A stretch of DNA of 38,921 nucleotides from Campylobacter concisus. GTDB lineage: Bacteria; Campylobacterota; Campylobacteria; Campylobacterales; Campylobacteraceae. A program made the translations under genes and the position numbers. Positions 17,776 through 27,876 of this stretch are shown here, piece by piece (position 1 is the first letter of the stretch; each line of letters opens with the position of its first letter). A model generated the notes under the pieces. It was not told where the DNA came from. It was given only the letters and a program-made list of their open reading frames with translations, and ran no database searches. The stretch is taken from NCBI RefSeq assembly GCF_003048535.1, contig NZ_PIRQ01000011.1:1-38921 (forward strand), given 5' to 3'.

Positions 17776-19214
17776 CTGCCACTAATTTTAGATCTTACTT
17801 TATTATAAAGCAACTTAAGCAATATCTTTTCTTCCCTAGTAGTAACCAATAAAGTAATAGTAAAAAGTAAAAATAATGCAAAAATACATTTTATAATAAA
17901 ATTAAACAGAGAGATTTCATAAAAAATATTTCTCAAAACATAACTAATAAAGATTATAAATAGTAAAACACAAATTTTCCTAACTATGCCATATGAGATG
18001 CAGTAGAATTTATTTGAAATAACACCATACAGAGAAGCTCCAAAAAAAGAGCTTAATAGCGTCGAGAAAACGGAGCCATATAATCCATAGTATGGTATCA
18101 AAGTGTAATTTAGAGACGTGTTTAAAACTGCTGCTACTAAAGCAATTATAAGAGTATATATAGTTTTTTGAGATAAAAATATTCCAGGAAAAAATACATA
18201 CATAGTTGAGAAAAACATTACCATAACAAGCCATGGAATAAAATTTGCTGACTCGTAAAAATCATTAGTTACAAAAACAAACAAAACATCATTTGAAAAC
18301 AAAATACTGGCACAAACAATAAATATAGCACATACTGAAAAAAAACTAAATATAATTGATATATCTTTTTTAGTTTTTTGATCTTTATAATATTTAGACA
18401 CCAATGGCATTATAGCCCACTGAAAACCAACCATAACAAGAGAAACAACTGATGCAAACCTGTATGCTATACTGTAAATTCCAAGTTCTTTCAATCCAAG
18501 TAAATTACCAATTGCTACTCTATCTATACTATTTGCAATAAAAATAGATATACTAGAAAAAACAAATGGATAAGAAAATTTAATAAGCTCTTTAAATTTA
18601 CAAAAATTAAAAAGCATAGAGTAATTATTTCTTGAATAATAAAAAGCAAGAATAATTGAAGTAGCGTTAGCAAGTATTTGTGCGATCAATAAAGAGAATA
18701 ATTCAAAACCACATAATAACAGCGGTATAGCAATAATGGCAATACACAAAGCATTTACCACAGAGGTTATTATATTATACAGTGGCTTAATTTCCCACTT
18801 AAGAATTCCTTGGATAAAATAAAATATTCCATTTGTAAAAACAACAAAACAGGCAATAGAGAAATACTTAAAATTATCACCATTAAAAATCAATAAAGTC
18901 AACTCTTTACTAAAAAATAAGGCAAAAGTTAAAAAACAAGTATAAGTAAATAAAATAAATATAAATGCTGTAGAAACATATTCTCTCCGATCGATATCAC
19001 TAGAAGATTGATAAAACCTAGCAATTGCAATTGAAATTTCAAATGTTAGGAGTATGTTAACAATATTAGAAGCAATAAATATCAAATCAAATAGTCCATA
19101 GTCCTCAGCAGTAATATATTTGGTATATATTGGCAACAGCACAACAGACAAACCTTTTGTTATAATGTTGCCAATAATATAAATAAGACTATTAGAAAGC
19201 AATTCCCTTTTCAT
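17772..19214 (-). CDS. wzx: Wzx-type polysaccharide flippase
   Basis: A 480-residue integral membrane protein with about 12-14 hydrophobic spans and short loops, starting KRELLSNSLIYIIGNIITKGLSVVLLPIYTKY, the typical N-terminus of the polysaccharide export (PST/MOP) superfamily. Such proteins flip undecaprenyl-linked repeat units across the inner membrane. Its position amid glycosyltransferase and sugar-modification genes supports this. It is among the most AT-rich genes of the window (13 G+C in 18301-18360). Sequence alone cannot tell an O-antigen flippase from a capsule-type one. Confidence 0.85.
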   Translation of the reverse strand: MKRELLSNSLIYIIGNIITKGLSVVLLPIYTKYITAEDYGLFDLIFIASNIVNILLTFEISIAIARFYQSSSDIDRREYVSTAFIFILFTYTCFLTFALFFSKELTLLIFNGDNFKYFSIACFVVFTNGIFYFIQGILKWEIKPLYNIITSVVNALCIAIIAIPLLLCGFELFSLLIAQILANATSIILAFYYSRNNYSMLFNFCKFKELIKFSYPFVFSSISIFIANSIDRVAIGNLLGLKELGIYSIAYRFASVVSLVMVGFQWAIMPLVSKYYKDQKTKKDISIIFSFFSVCAIFIVCASILFSNDVLFVFVTNDFYESANFIPWLVMVMFFSTMYVFFPGIFLSQKTIYTLIIALVAAVLNTSLNYTLIPYYGLYGSVFSTLLSSFFGASLYGVISNKFYCISYGIVRKICVLLFIIFISYVLRNIFYEISLFNFIIKCIFALFLLFTITLLVTTREEKILLKLLYNKVRSKISGR

Positions 19215-19219
19215 TAATT

Positions 19220-20062
19220 TTAATAGATAGCAACTGCGTACATTATTGAATTTGAAAAAGGCACTATTTTAGTGTCAACAACAGAACCACCCAGGCTTTT
19301 TATATATTTATCTATCGAAGATCGCGTAAAATAATGGAAATGCAAATCATCTAATGGAATTTTATTATTCAGTTTGTATGATCTTTTCCTCATTGCTTTA
19401 TATAATAGAAATAAGTATAAAGGTGTTTTAATCATTTTAATAATTAGATCTTTAAAATTTAATATTTTAAAATGTTCAAAAAATTTATAAATAGATTGTC
19501 TAGCCACCAAATCACAATCATGCAAACCAATCCAAAAAAAAACGATACCATTTGGTTTTAATACTTTCCTAATTTCATCTTTTACATCTTCTAAATTTTC
19601 AAAATGATCAAGACTGGTACTAAAGATCAAATAATCAAATTTATGATCCAAATATCTATTTAGGCCTTCAAATTTTCCATTTATAAACAAATACTCTCTG
19701 TCTGTTTTATTGACATCAAATGGATCAAGTCCAACATATGATAAAAATCCTATATTCTTTAATTTATTAAAATATATAGGATACGTTTTAGATATGCCAC
19801 ATCCTACATCAAGTACAAATTTATGTTCCAAGTTACCAATTATATTCAAAGATATAAACGCTTGAAATTCATTCATTAAAAAAATTATTTCATCTGAATG
19901 TTTTCCGAATACATGAGTATCCATATACTGATCAATACTAGCATCTTGTTTTTCGAGTTGCACAGTATCTTCTATTAACTCTGTTGTAATGTAGGTACTG
20001 GCTATGTCTTCATTAGTAAAACCAACATTTGTTAACTTGTATTTTTCTTTTTTATCACACAT
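19220..20062 (-). CDS. Class I SAM-dependent methyltransferase
   Basis: About 280 residues with the Rossmann motif FVLDVGCGISKTYPIYF, the acidic post-motif GLDPFD, then DYLIFSTSLDHFENLEDVKDEIRKVLKPNGIVFFWIG, a standard methyltransferase 11-type core. The N-terminal ~65 residues and the C-terminal part are not recognisable. It may O-methylate or N-methylate a sugar of the glycan. The frame is open to a TTG at 20083; ATG at 20062 is preferred, overlapping the upstream asnB-like gene by only 8 nt. The flippase gene starts 6 nt downstream. Confidence 0.8.
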   Translation of the reverse strand: MCDKKEKYKLTNVGFTNEDIASTYITTELIEDTVQLEKQDASIDQYMDTHVFGKHSDEIIFLMNEFQAFISLNIIGNLEHKFVLDVGCGISKTYPIYFNKLKNIGFLSYVGLDPFDVNKTDREYLFINGKFEGLNRYLDHKFDYLIFSTSLDHFENLEDVKDEIRKVLKPNGIVFFWIGLHDCDLVARQSIYKFFEHFKILNFKDLIIKMIKTPLYLFLLYKAMRKRSYKLNNKIPLDDLHFHYFTRSSIDKYIKSLGGSVVDTKIVPFSNSIMYAVAIY

Positions 20063-22043
20063 AAATATTGTTCCATTCTTCAAAATTTAGTAAACTCCAA
20101 ATAAAAAGTCTTCTATTTTGCCTACCGTTTAAATGTTCTTCCAATAATCTTTCAACGGTTTTTTTATCAAAATAATTGTATATTCTAGCGTTTTTATTTA
20201 AAATTTTTGTTTTAACAAACTCCATACTATCCCCCCTAAACCAACTTTCATCAGGAGAACTAAATCCTTGTTTGATAGCATTGTTTATCTCACTTGGTAT
20301 ATATTTTTTCATAGCTTTTCGTAGTATCATTTTCCCATCATTTGTCTTTTGCAGCTTTCCTATGGAGTTTTCATCTACATTTACAACATTTTTTAAATTC
20401 CGAAGTTTGAATCTTACTGGTATTTTCTGAACAAAATCAACCAAATCATTGTCTAAAAATGGCACTCTAGTTTCTAGAGAATGTGCCATTGATAACTTAT
20501 CTTCAACTACTAAAAGTCCGTGTAAAAAAGTTTTAGCTTCAAAATATAATGAATGATTTATATACTCCTCTGGTGTTTGCCCTGTTTTCTTATCTATAAA
20601 AATGTTTGCAAAAATATCTCTAGTCCATACATTCTCAACATCTTTTGCAATTGGTAAAAAAAGCTCCTTTAGATCCTTATTTGGCAAAAGCCTCTTCCAA
20701 AAACCATAGTATTTATCCACATAATCATCGAAATTTATATTATTTACAGCCCTATAATACCTCCAAGGATATCCGGCAAATAACTCGTCGCCACCAGCAC
20801 CCCCTAGAACAACCTTAGAAAATTTACTAGCGAGTTTTGCCGCATAATAATTTGGGTAGCTCTGTCCAACTCTAGGTTCCTCAAGATGATAGGCAAAATC
20901 ATTTAAACATCTCTCCATATCACCAGACTTTAAAACCATCTCATAGTGTTCTGTTTTAAATTTGTATGACATGTATTCAGACTTTGATCTTTCATCAAAT
21001 CCAAGCTCTATACCATTTGCACTATTTAGATCAAAGCCTACAGTAAAAGTATTTAACCAAGGAATATTTTTAGCAGCAATAGCCACTATAGAGCCACTAT
21101 CTAAACCTCCGCTAAGATAGCTACCAATTGGCACATCGGCAACCAACTGCCTCTTAACTGCTTGGTTAAAAAGTCTATCTAGTTCCTCTATACACTCTCT
21201 TTCATCTTTAAAATTTTCTTCTTTAAAGTTAAAGTCCCAAAATTTAATATTTTTAATATCTTTAGTTTTTAAATTTATATCAAGAAAATGTCCAGCCTCT
21301 AAAATTTGTATATTTTTATGAAGAGTTTTATTCGTAAAAATATTTTGGAAAGTAAAATATTCCAGCAATGCTTCTTTGTCAACTTGTGTTTCATAGTCTT
21401 TGTATCTTAAAATAGCTTTTATTTCACTTGCAAAAATAAGAGTTTTATCTTTGGTTAAATGATAATAAATAGGCTTTATGCCATAGCGATCACGTGCAAG
21501 AATAATACGTTTTTTAAAGTTATCATATATACAAAAAGCAAACATACCGTTAAATTTCTCGATACATTTTTCACCCCATTCTATATAAGCATATACAATA
21601 ACTTCTGTGTCTGTATTACTTTTGAATTTGTGCCCTATTTTTATCAACTCATTTTTTATTTCTTGAAAATTATAAATTTCACCATTATAAACAACCCAAA
21701 TATTTTTAGATAAATCACTTATGGGTTGATGACCGGCATAGCTTGTATCAAGTATTGCAAGCCTCCTATGCCCCAGAAATAAATCATAATCATGGGAATA
21801 TAATTCCCTTTTCATAGAATCAGACTCAATAGATGGAAGCATGCCGTCTATATTTTTGAATTCATCATCGGTTAGATTTTGAAAAAAAGATAATTTGTAG
21901 TTACGGTGTCTAGAGCCAGTATGAAAAAATAAATATCCCGCATCATCAGGACCCCTGTGAGCAATACTATCGGCCATGGGCTTTGCACAATCAACAAGAA
22001 TACTTTTAGAATTTAATGAAACTGCACCAACAATACCACACAT
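20055..22043 (-). CDS. asnB: AsnB-type glutamine amidotransferase (second copy)
   Basis: A 662-residue asparagine synthase-family protein. The class II glutaminase domain starts MCGIVGAV with Cys2, but is interrupted by an insert of about 50 residues between HRGPDDAGYLFFHTG and DLFLGHRRLAILD that the copy at 12360 lacks. The synthetase half has LSGGLDSGSIVA, GGAGGDELFAGYPWRYY and AHSLETRVPFLD. The insert is shared by a subgroup I associate with glycan loci, so a uronamide or other sugar-amidation role is likely. The gene follows a 302-nt non-coding gap and therefore may have its own promoter. It is too diverged from the 12360 gene to be a recent duplicate. Confidence 0.87.
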   Translation of the reverse strand: MCGIVGAVSLNSKSILVDCAKPMADSIAHRGPDDAGYLFFHTGSRHRNYKLSFFQNLTDDEFKNIDGMLPSIESDSMKRELYSHDYDLFLGHRRLAILDTSYAGHQPISDLSKNIWVVYNGEIYNFQEIKNELIKIGHKFKSNTDTEVIVYAYIEWGEKCIEKFNGMFAFCIYDNFKKRIILARDRYGIKPIYYHLTKDKTLIFASEIKAILRYKDYETQVDKEALLEYFTFQNIFTNKTLHKNIQILEAGHFLDINLKTKDIKNIKFWDFNFKEENFKDERECIEELDRLFNQAVKRQLVADVPIGSYLSGGLDSGSIVAIAAKNIPWLNTFTVGFDLNSANGIELGFDERSKSEYMSYKFKTEHYEMVLKSGDMERCLNDFAYHLEEPRVGQSYPNYYAAKLASKFSKVVLGGAGGDELFAGYPWRYYRAVNNINFDDYVDKYYGFWKRLLPNKDLKELFLPIAKDVENVWTRDIFANIFIDKKTGQTPEEYINHSLYFEAKTFLHGLLVVEDKLSMAHSLETRVPFLDNDLVDFVQKIPVRFKLRNLKNVVNVDENSIGKLQKTNDGKMILRKAMKKYIPSEINNAIKQGFSSPDESWFRGDSMEFVKTKILNKNARIYNYFDKKTVERLLEEHLNGRQNRRLFIWSLLNFEEWNNIYV

Positions 22044-22345
22044 TTTATACTACTACCTCTTTAAATATTCTTCATCTTGTTTTAAAAATTTACTATACTA
22101 TGCTCATGCAAACAATGTTTATTGTGTAAATGTAATAAAGATACTAGAAATATATTTTAGTTTATACATATTAATCACAAACTCATTTAATTTTTTAATA
22201 AAAACACTTTAATAATAGAATTAATCCTATACTAGATTTGCCTAAAAATAAATATTGAAATCAAATCTTAGTTTTTACTATTATTTATATCCATTTTATG
22301 TTTATATTTCTCTCTGTCGTATCATTTAAAAACTAAAAATACTAC
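22044..22345. other. AT-rich non-coding gap inside the glycan locus
   Basis: The only long gap in the minus-strand glycan run. I see no convincing gene. On the minus strand a TATAGT at 22097-22092, about 50 nt before the asnB-like ATG, could be a -10 box, with AGAGG before the start as ribosome-binding site. A junction between two gene blocks acquired separately is a possible reading. Confidence 0.45.
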
Positions 22346-23332
22346 CTACCCTATAATCCCATTTGCTTCACGCCAAGCAATCAACTTTTTAAGGCCTTCC
22401 TCTAATGAGTATTTATATTTAAACCCCAATTCTCTTTCTGCTTTTTCTCTTGAGCCTATACGATTTTGAACAAGTTGTCTAGCATCATCTGCACTATATG
22501 GTATAAATTTTATTTTTAAATTCGAGTTTTTAAGTCTAAGCATCGTTTCACAAAGTGTTTTTATTGTAGTTTGCACTTCTGTACCAACATTATAAAAACT
22601 AAATTTCACATCCGATTTAAGAGCAAGTACATTACATCTTGCAATGTCTTCAACATATATAAAATCATAAGCTTGAGACCCATCGCCATTAATAGACGGT
22701 TCCTCATTTCTGTCTATTTTATTTAAAACAATGGGTACAACTCCACTATATACAGCATGCTGATCCTGTCCGGGACCATATACATTCATATATCTAAGTC
22801 CTATAATTTCCAAACCATATCTATCATTATAAGCAGTACACATGGCTTCGCCAGCTATTTTTGTAGCTCCATAAAAATTTTTATTATTAAAAGGATGTGT
22901 TTCCTTCATAGGGACTTCCACTGCATCACCATACACAGAAGCAGATGAACTATAAATTAGTTTTTTAACTTTATGTTTTACACAAGCCTCAAGTACATTA
23001 AATGTACCAGCTATATTTACATCAAATGCAGTCCTTGGAAAATCTTTACAATGCAGAAGCCACATGGCAGCAAGATGAAAAACATAGTCTACCCCCTCCA
23101 TTGCTTTATCCAAGATATCAATTTCTCTAACATCACCACCATATGAGAAAACATGACACCTTGGGTCTTTAAGACTTTCTCTTATATTATCCAATTTTCC
23201 ACGAGCAAAATTATCGTAAACTATAACCTCTTTAACTGGTTCCTTAAGAAGCTCACTTACAACAAATCCCCCTATAAAGCCTGCTGCACCTATAACCAAA
23301 ACTCTAGCGTCTTGTAGCTTATTATTATTCAT
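22346..23332 (-). CDS. UDP-sugar 4-epimerase-type SDR protein
   Basis: A 328-residue extended SDR enzyme. It has the NAD motif GAAGFIGGFV, YSSSASVYGDA, the catalytic Tyr-x3-Lys in NFYGATKIAGE, LRYMNVYGPGQ and the late INGDGSQAYDFIYVEDIA block typical of UDP-glucose/GlcNAc 4-epimerases. It probably interconverts gluco- and galacto-configured UDP-sugars for the glycan, or acts on the diacetamido-uronate precursor, since it directly follows the wbpB-wbpD-wbpE set (13 nt after wbpE). The exact substrate cannot be assigned. Confidence 0.83.
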   Translation of the reverse strand: MNNNKLQDARVLVIGAAGFIGGFVVSELLKEPVKEVIVYDNFARGKLDNIRESLKDPRCHVFSYGGDVREIDILDKAMEGVDYVFHLAAMWLLHCKDFPRTAFDVNIAGTFNVLEACVKHKVKKLIYSSSASVYGDAVEVPMKETHPFNNKNFYGATKIAGEAMCTAYNDRYGLEIIGLRYMNVYGPGQDQHAVYSGVVPIVLNKIDRNEEPSINGDGSQAYDFIYVEDIARCNVLALKSDVKFSFYNVGTEVQTTIKTLCETMLRLKNSNLKIKFIPYSADDARQLVQNRIGSREKAERELGFKYKYSLEEGLKKLIAWREANGIIG

Positions 23333-23345
23333 TTTTACATCCTAT

Positions 23346-24434
23346 TTATTTTAAATTTTCTACAATAAATTCAATTTCCACATCTTTTAAATATGGATTC
23401 ATAGGTAAGCTCATTATCTCATTTGAAATCATTTCCGCTATAGGAAAGTCCCCAGACTTATATCCCAAATATTTAAAACACTCCTGCAAATGAAGTGGCA
23501 TAGGATAATGCACTGCTGTTGGTATGCCCACCTCTTTTAATTTTAATTGTATTGCATCTCTATTTTTTACTCTAATAGAATATTGTGCCCAGGCGGATTT
23601 GGCTCTACTATCAATATAAGGTAATATGACATCTTTTCCATGCAAGGCATTTGTATATTTTGATGCCACATCTTGCCTTAATGTCAAATCTTTTTTATAA
23701 TGCGCAAGTTTCACAAGTAAAACAGCTGCTTGAATCGTATCTAGTCTACCACCAATTCCAATATACTGATGATGATATCTTTTTGACTGACCGTGTAAAC
23801 GTAGTGACCTTATTTTTTTCGCCAAATTTTCATTATTTGTAAAAATAGCACCGCCATCACCATAGCAACCAAGTGGTTTAGCTGGAAAAAATGATGTCGT
23901 AGCAATATCACCAAGAGCTAAATCTTTAATCTCATTGAATGTTGATCCAAAACTTTGAGCACCATCAACTATAACTTTAAGGTTATATTTGTTGGCAATA
24001 TTTAAAATTTCATCCATATCTGCAGGTTGACCATAAAGCGAAACTGGAAGTATAGCTTTCGTTTTTGATGTTATGGCTGCTTCTATTTTATTAGCATCTA
24101 TATTATAAGTTTTTTCATCAATATCAACAAAAACTGGTTTTGCTCCAAGCAAAGCAATCATTTCAGATGTTGCTATAAAAGTAAAAGGTGTTGTAATAAC
24201 TTCATCGCCTGGCTTAATATCAATAGCCATTAGAGCCATTAAAATGGCATCTGTTCCACTACTGCAACTTATAGCATATTTTACACCTATATACTTCTCA
24301 AGCTCTGCTTCAAATTCAGAAATCTCACTACCCATTATAAAATTGCAATTTCTAGCAACCTTTAAAATAGCTTCTTCAATCTCATCTTTATAAAGTTCAT
24401 GCTGATAGGTTAAATTTGCAAAATCTATATTCAT
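23346..24434 (-). CDS. wbpE: UDP-2-acetamido-3-keto-uronate aminotransferase (WbpE/WlbC type)
   Basis: A 362-residue DegT/DnrJ/EryC1 family PLP aminotransferase. Landmarks are SCSSGTDAILMAL (cofactor phosphate), VIVDGAQSFGS (Asp157) and SFFPAKPLGCYGDGG, where Lys186 is the expected Schiff-base lysine. WbpE transfers an amino group from glutamate to C3 of the 3-keto sugar made by WbpB. The assignment to this step, and not to another sugar aminotransferase, comes from the adjoining wbpD and wbpB homologues in the same order as a pathway unit. It sits 2 nt after wbpD. Confidence 0.88.
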   Translation of the reverse strand: MNIDFANLTYQHELYKDEIEEAILKVARNCNFIMGSEISEFEAELEKYIGVKYAISCSSGTDAILMALMAIDIKPGDEVITTPFTFIATSEMIALLGAKPVFVDIDEKTYNIDANKIEAAITSKTKAILPVSLYGQPADMDEILNIANKYNLKVIVDGAQSFGSTFNEIKDLALGDIATTSFFPAKPLGCYGDGGAIFTNNENLAKKIRSLRLHGQSKRYHHQYIGIGGRLDTIQAAVLLVKLAHYKKDLTLRQDVASKYTNALHGKDVILPYIDSRAKSAWAQYSIRVKNRDAIQLKLKEVGIPTAVHYPMPLHLQECFKYLGYKSGDFPIAEMISNEIMSLPMNPYLKDVEIEFIVENLK

Positions 24435-24436
24435 AT

Positions 24437-25012
24437 TTACTCTTTCACTACTATTAAATTTTCATCAATAACTTTATAACTACTACCATCAAAATCATCA
24501 ACAGATAAACCACTACTATCAAATTTAAGTGTATTGCCTGCCTTGCTAACCCAACCTATTTGCCGCGCTGGCACACCAACCATAAGTGCATAAGGCTTTA
24601 CATTGCGATTTACAACAGCGCCACTCCCTATAAGTGCATACTCGCCAATAGTAACACCGCAAACTATAGTAGCATTTGCACCAATACTACAACCTTTTTT
24701 TAGATGTGTTTTCTTAAATTCTTCTTTTCTAACTATAAAAGCGCGTGGATTTATTACATTAGTAAAAACCATAGATGGCCCCAAAAAGACATCGTCGTCT
24801 ATTTCAACACCCTCATATATTGAAACATTATTTTGTACTTTTACACCATTGCCGATTTTAACATTTGGTCCAACAACACAGTTTTGCCCAAATGAACAAT
24901 TTCGACCAATGACGGAATTAGTCAAAATGTGAGAAAAATGCCAAATTTTTGTTTTTTCACCAATTGTCGCACCACTGTCTACAAAACAGCTTTCATGAGC
25001 AAAATATGACAT
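24437..25012 (-). CDS. wbpD: UDP-3-amino uronate N-acetyltransferase (WbpD/WlbB type)
   Basis: A 191-residue left-handed beta-helix acyltransferase with hexapeptide repeats from about residue 10 to 145. The stretches [47 protein letters not shown] and [15 protein letters not shown] are close to P. aeruginosa WbpD. WbpD acetylates the 3-amino group from acetyl-CoA, completing UDP-GlcNAc(3NAc)A. The C-terminal ~35 residues extend past the usual end. Its ATG overlaps the wbpB stop (TAATG), so the two are translationally coupled. Confidence 0.9.
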   Translation of the reverse strand: MSYFAHESCFVDSGATIGEKTKIWHFSHILTNSVIGRNCSFGQNCVVGPNVKIGNGVKVQNNVSIYEGVEIDDDVFLGPSMVFTNVINPRAFIVRKEEFKKTHLKKGCSIGANATIVCGVTIGEYALIGSGAVVNRNVKPYALMVGVPARQIGWVSKAGNTLKFDSSGLSVDDFDGSSYKVIDENLIVVKE

Positions 25013-25977
25013 TATTCTACTACCTTTTTACAAAAAGGATGATATTCTCCTTTTAATCCAATGGGCGACATTTTTCTTATATTTGAAACAATATTAATAG
25101 AGTTTCTTGCCTCATCTAAGCCAAAACCTTCTCCTGAAAGAATATGTTCGTAACTTTTTGTGTGCAAATCAGTGAAACCATCAGAAAATTCTACTTCATC
25201 ACCATCGACTTTAATACTTCTAAAGGTCCTTTTTCCGCCATCTTTTACATTCTCTGGAATATAATCATAGTTGACAGATAAAAACCATCTAACATTTGCA
25301 TTTTTAAGTCTCATATATCCTGCATTTGTATCAGGTTGCTTAAGATGGACTATATTTTCTTCTATAGGTCCAAAGATCCAAGAAAGCATATCAAAGAAAT
25401 GTACACCAATATTTGTTGCAACACCGCCTGATTTATCTTCATTGCCTTTCCATGATATAAAATACCATTTTCCACGAGATGTTAAATATGTTAAATCTAC
25501 ATCATAAATTCTATCTGGGTTTTGCGAAAGTTCTTTTGAAATTTTATTTTTTAGTGCTACAATCGAATCATGAAGCCTAAGTTGTAAAATATTAAAAACT
25601 TTTTTACCGCTTTCTTCTTCAATTATCTTTAATTGATCTATATTATGAGGATTTAAAACCAATGGCTTCTCACAGATAGCATTTGCTCCACTCCTTAAAG
25701 CAAAACGAATATGACTATCGTGCAAGTAGTTTGGAGTAGTAATTGCAATATATTCTATCTTTTTATTACCATTTCTTCGCCATTTATCTACAAACCTATC
25801 AAATCTCTCATACTCGGTAAAAAAATAAGCTTGCGGAAAATAACTATCCATTATTCCTATTCCATCATATGGATCTAAAGCTGCAATTAGTTCATTTCCA
25901 GTATCTTTAATAGCCCTCATATGTCTCGGAGCTATGTATCCACTAGCGCCTATTAATCCAAAATTTATACTGCTCAT
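25012..25977 (-). CDS. wbpB: UDP-GlcNAcA 3-dehydrogenase (WbpB/WlbA type)
   Basis: A 321-residue Gfo/Idh/MocA oxidoreductase. It has [21 protein letters not shown] at the N-terminus, the EKPL motif in [43 protein letters not shown] and [14 protein letters not shown], closely following WbpB. WbpB oxidises C3 of UDP-N-acetylglucosaminuronic acid with NAD, the first step shared by WbpB-WbpE-WbpD. Its substrate needs a UDP-GlcNAc 6-dehydrogenase (WbpA), which is not in this window. AAGGACT precedes the ATG. It begins only 34 nt after argS in the same direction. Confidence 0.92.
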   Translation of the reverse strand: MSSINFGLIGASGYIAPRHMRAIKDTGNELIAALDPYDGIGIMDSYFPQAYFFTEYERFDRFVDKWRRNGNKKIEYIAITTPNYLHDSHIRFALRSGANAICEKPLVLNPHNIDQLKIIEEESGKKVFNILQLRLHDSIVALKNKISKELSQNPDRIYDVDLTYLTSRGKWYFISWKGNEDKSGGVATNIGVHFFDMLSWIFGPIEENIVHLKQPDTNAGYMRLKNANVRWFLSVNYDYIPENVKDGGKRTFRSIKVDGDEVEFSDGFTDLHTKSYEHILSGEGFGLDEARNSINIVSNIRKMSPIGLKGEYHPFCKKVVE

Positions 25978-26011
25978 TTTAATAGTCCTTTTTAATTAAA
26001 TTTTTAAACTT

Positions 26012-27595
26012 TTACATCCTATCTTTAGCTGTAATTCCCATTATATTAAATGCTGTTTTTATCGAGATAGCAACAACTGCAAAGACTTTTAGTAAGCTAT
26101 CTTCGTTTTCGTTTCCAACCACACGGTTTTCGTTATAAAATTTATGAAAACTAGCAGCCAACGACTTTAGATAGTCTGGTATCTTTTGAAGCTGCCTTGA
26201 GATAAAAGCGTCCTCTAAAATTTCAGGTAAGATTAGCGCCTCAAAAAGTAAATTTTTAGCATTTTCATCTAGGCATTCAAAGTTTGCATTGATTACATCT
26301 TGAACATTTTTCCCAGCCTTTGCGAAGACTTGATTTATCCTAGCATGAGCATAGTTTATATAAAAAATCGGATTTGAGCTGTCCTCTTTTTTAAGCTCAT
26401 CTACGTCAAATTCCAAACTACTCGTGTTTGCCTTGCTTATAAAGATAAATCTAAGCGCCTCAGCACCGATCTCACTTACGATATCGCTCATCAGTACAGC
26501 ATTACCAGCGCGCTTGCTCATCTTGTATGGCTTGCCATCTTTTAGCAAACTAACCATCTGCATAAGTATCACTTCAAGCTTATTTTCATCGTATCCAAGG
26601 AAATTTATCGCAGCCTTTAGCCTTGCAATATACCCGTGGTGGTCAGCACCCCAAATGTTTATGTAGTGATCGAAATTTTTCTCAAATTTGGCGTTATGAT
26701 AGATGATGTCGCCAGCTAGATATGTCGGTCTACCATCATTTCTAACCACAACCCTATCGTTATCATCGCCAAGTGTGGTCGAAGCGATATAAGTAGCACC
26801 CTCTTTTTCATACATTTGATTTGAACGTTTTAGCTTGTTTATAGTTGGCTCTAGGCCATCATAAAGAGCTTTCTCGCTAGCCCAGCTCTCTATAAATATC
26901 CCAACGTCCGCTAAATCTTTTTTGATAATCTCAAGCACGATATCCTTGCCAAACTCGGCAAGCTCGAGATTTCTGCTCTCGTCATAAAAAATTTCCTTGC
27001 CAAATTTCTCATTTGCAAGCTTAGCAATATCTAAAATATAATCCCCGCGGTAGTATTTCTCTGGATAGACAACGCTTTCGTTAAAAAGCTGCTCTTTTGC
27101 CGCAAGTGATATCGAAGTGCCAAGTAGGTCGATTTGATTACCAGCATCGTTTATATAGTATTCTGTTGAGATAGCGTAGCCAAGTCTTTTACCAAGTCTT
27201 GCCAAAGTATCACCGTAAACTGCGCCTCTAACATGTCCGATGTGAAGTGGCCCAGTTGGATTTGCACTAATGTATTCTATTAAGTAGCTATCTTTTTTCG
27301 CATCTTCTTTTGCAAAATTTTCGCTATCTAGCAAAATTTGCTTTGAAATTTCATCTAAAAACTCGCTTTTTAGCTTGAAATTTAAGTAGCCATTTACTGC
27401 ACTAGCTTCAACTATTTTGCTATCACTAAATTTATCAGCAAACTCGCTAGCTATCATGGCTGGTGACTTTCTTAACTCCTTTGCTAGGCTAAAAAGTGGC
27501 GTAGCATAGTGGGCTAAATTTTTATCCTTTGGCTTTTCAAGCACAAATTCACGCTCTAAAACCTTTGAAATTTCAGCTTTTATTTTATTTTTCAA
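26012..27595 (-). CDS. argS: Arginyl-tRNA synthetase
   Basis: ArgS charges tRNA-Arg. The 527-residue class I synthetase has the HIGH motif in SANPTGPLHIGHVRG at about residues 110-124, the KMSKS-like YKMSKRAGNAV, and the C-terminal DALR anticodon-binding domain ending the chain (INYAHARINQVFAKAG onwards). Length is normal for Campylobacter. It lies 9 nt after tatA in a gmk-tatA-argS order known from C. jejuni. The wbpB gene begins 34 nt downstream with no visible terminator between them. Confidence 0.97.
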   Translation of the reverse strand: MKNKIKAEISKVLEREFVLEKPKDKNLAHYATPLFSLAKELRKSPAMIASEFADKFSDSKIVEASAVNGYLNFKLKSEFLDEISKQILLDSENFAKEDAKKDSYLIEYISANPTGPLHIGHVRGAVYGDTLARLGKRLGYAISTEYYINDAGNQIDLLGTSISLAAKEQLFNESVVYPEKYYRGDYILDIAKLANEKFGKEIFYDESRNLELAEFGKDIVLEIIKKDLADVGIFIESWASEKALYDGLEPTINKLKRSNQMYEKEGATYIASTTLGDDNDRVVVRNDGRPTYLAGDIIYHNAKFEKNFDHYINIWGADHHGYIARLKAAINFLGYDENKLEVILMQMVSLLKDGKPYKMSKRAGNAVLMSDIVSEIGAEALRFIFISKANTSSLEFDVDELKKEDSSNPIFYINYAHARINQVFAKAGKNVQDVINANFECLDENAKNLLFEALILPEILEDAFISRQLQKIPDYLKSLAASFHKFYNENRVVGNENEDSLLKVFAVVAISIKTAFNIMGITAKDRM

Positions 27596-27604
27596 CTCTA
27601 AAAC

Positions 27605-27826
27605 CTATGCGTTTTTAGTTGTTTCTTCTATTTTTTGGCTATCGGCATTCTCTTCTTTATGCTCGACTTTCTCACTTTTTTCAGGTGTTGTATCTTCCAT
27701 CTCAGCCTTAAAAGTCTTTATGCCTTTGCCTAGTCCTTTTGCAAGTTCTGGGATCTTCTTTGCTCCAAAAAGTAAAACAATAATCGCTAAAACAACTAGC
27801 CAGTGACCAATACTAAAAGAACCCAT
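27605..27826 (-). CDS. tatA: Sec-independent translocase subunit TatA
   Basis: A 73-residue TatA/E protein: a single N-terminal membrane span ([12 protein letters not shown]), the [21 protein letters not shown] amphipathic helix with the conserved FG and P, and a short charged, Lys/Glu-rich tail. TatA oligomers form the pore for export of folded proteins together with TatB/TatC, which are not here. AGGAGAAAA precedes the ATG. Confidence 0.95.
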   Translation of the reverse strand: MGSFSIGHWLVVLAIIVLLFGAKKIPELAKGLGKGIKTFKAEMEDTTPEKSEKVEHKEENADSQKIEETTKNA

Positions 27827-27876
27827 TTTTTCTCCTCAATAAATTTTTCAAAATGTTATCATAAATTCCTGAATTT

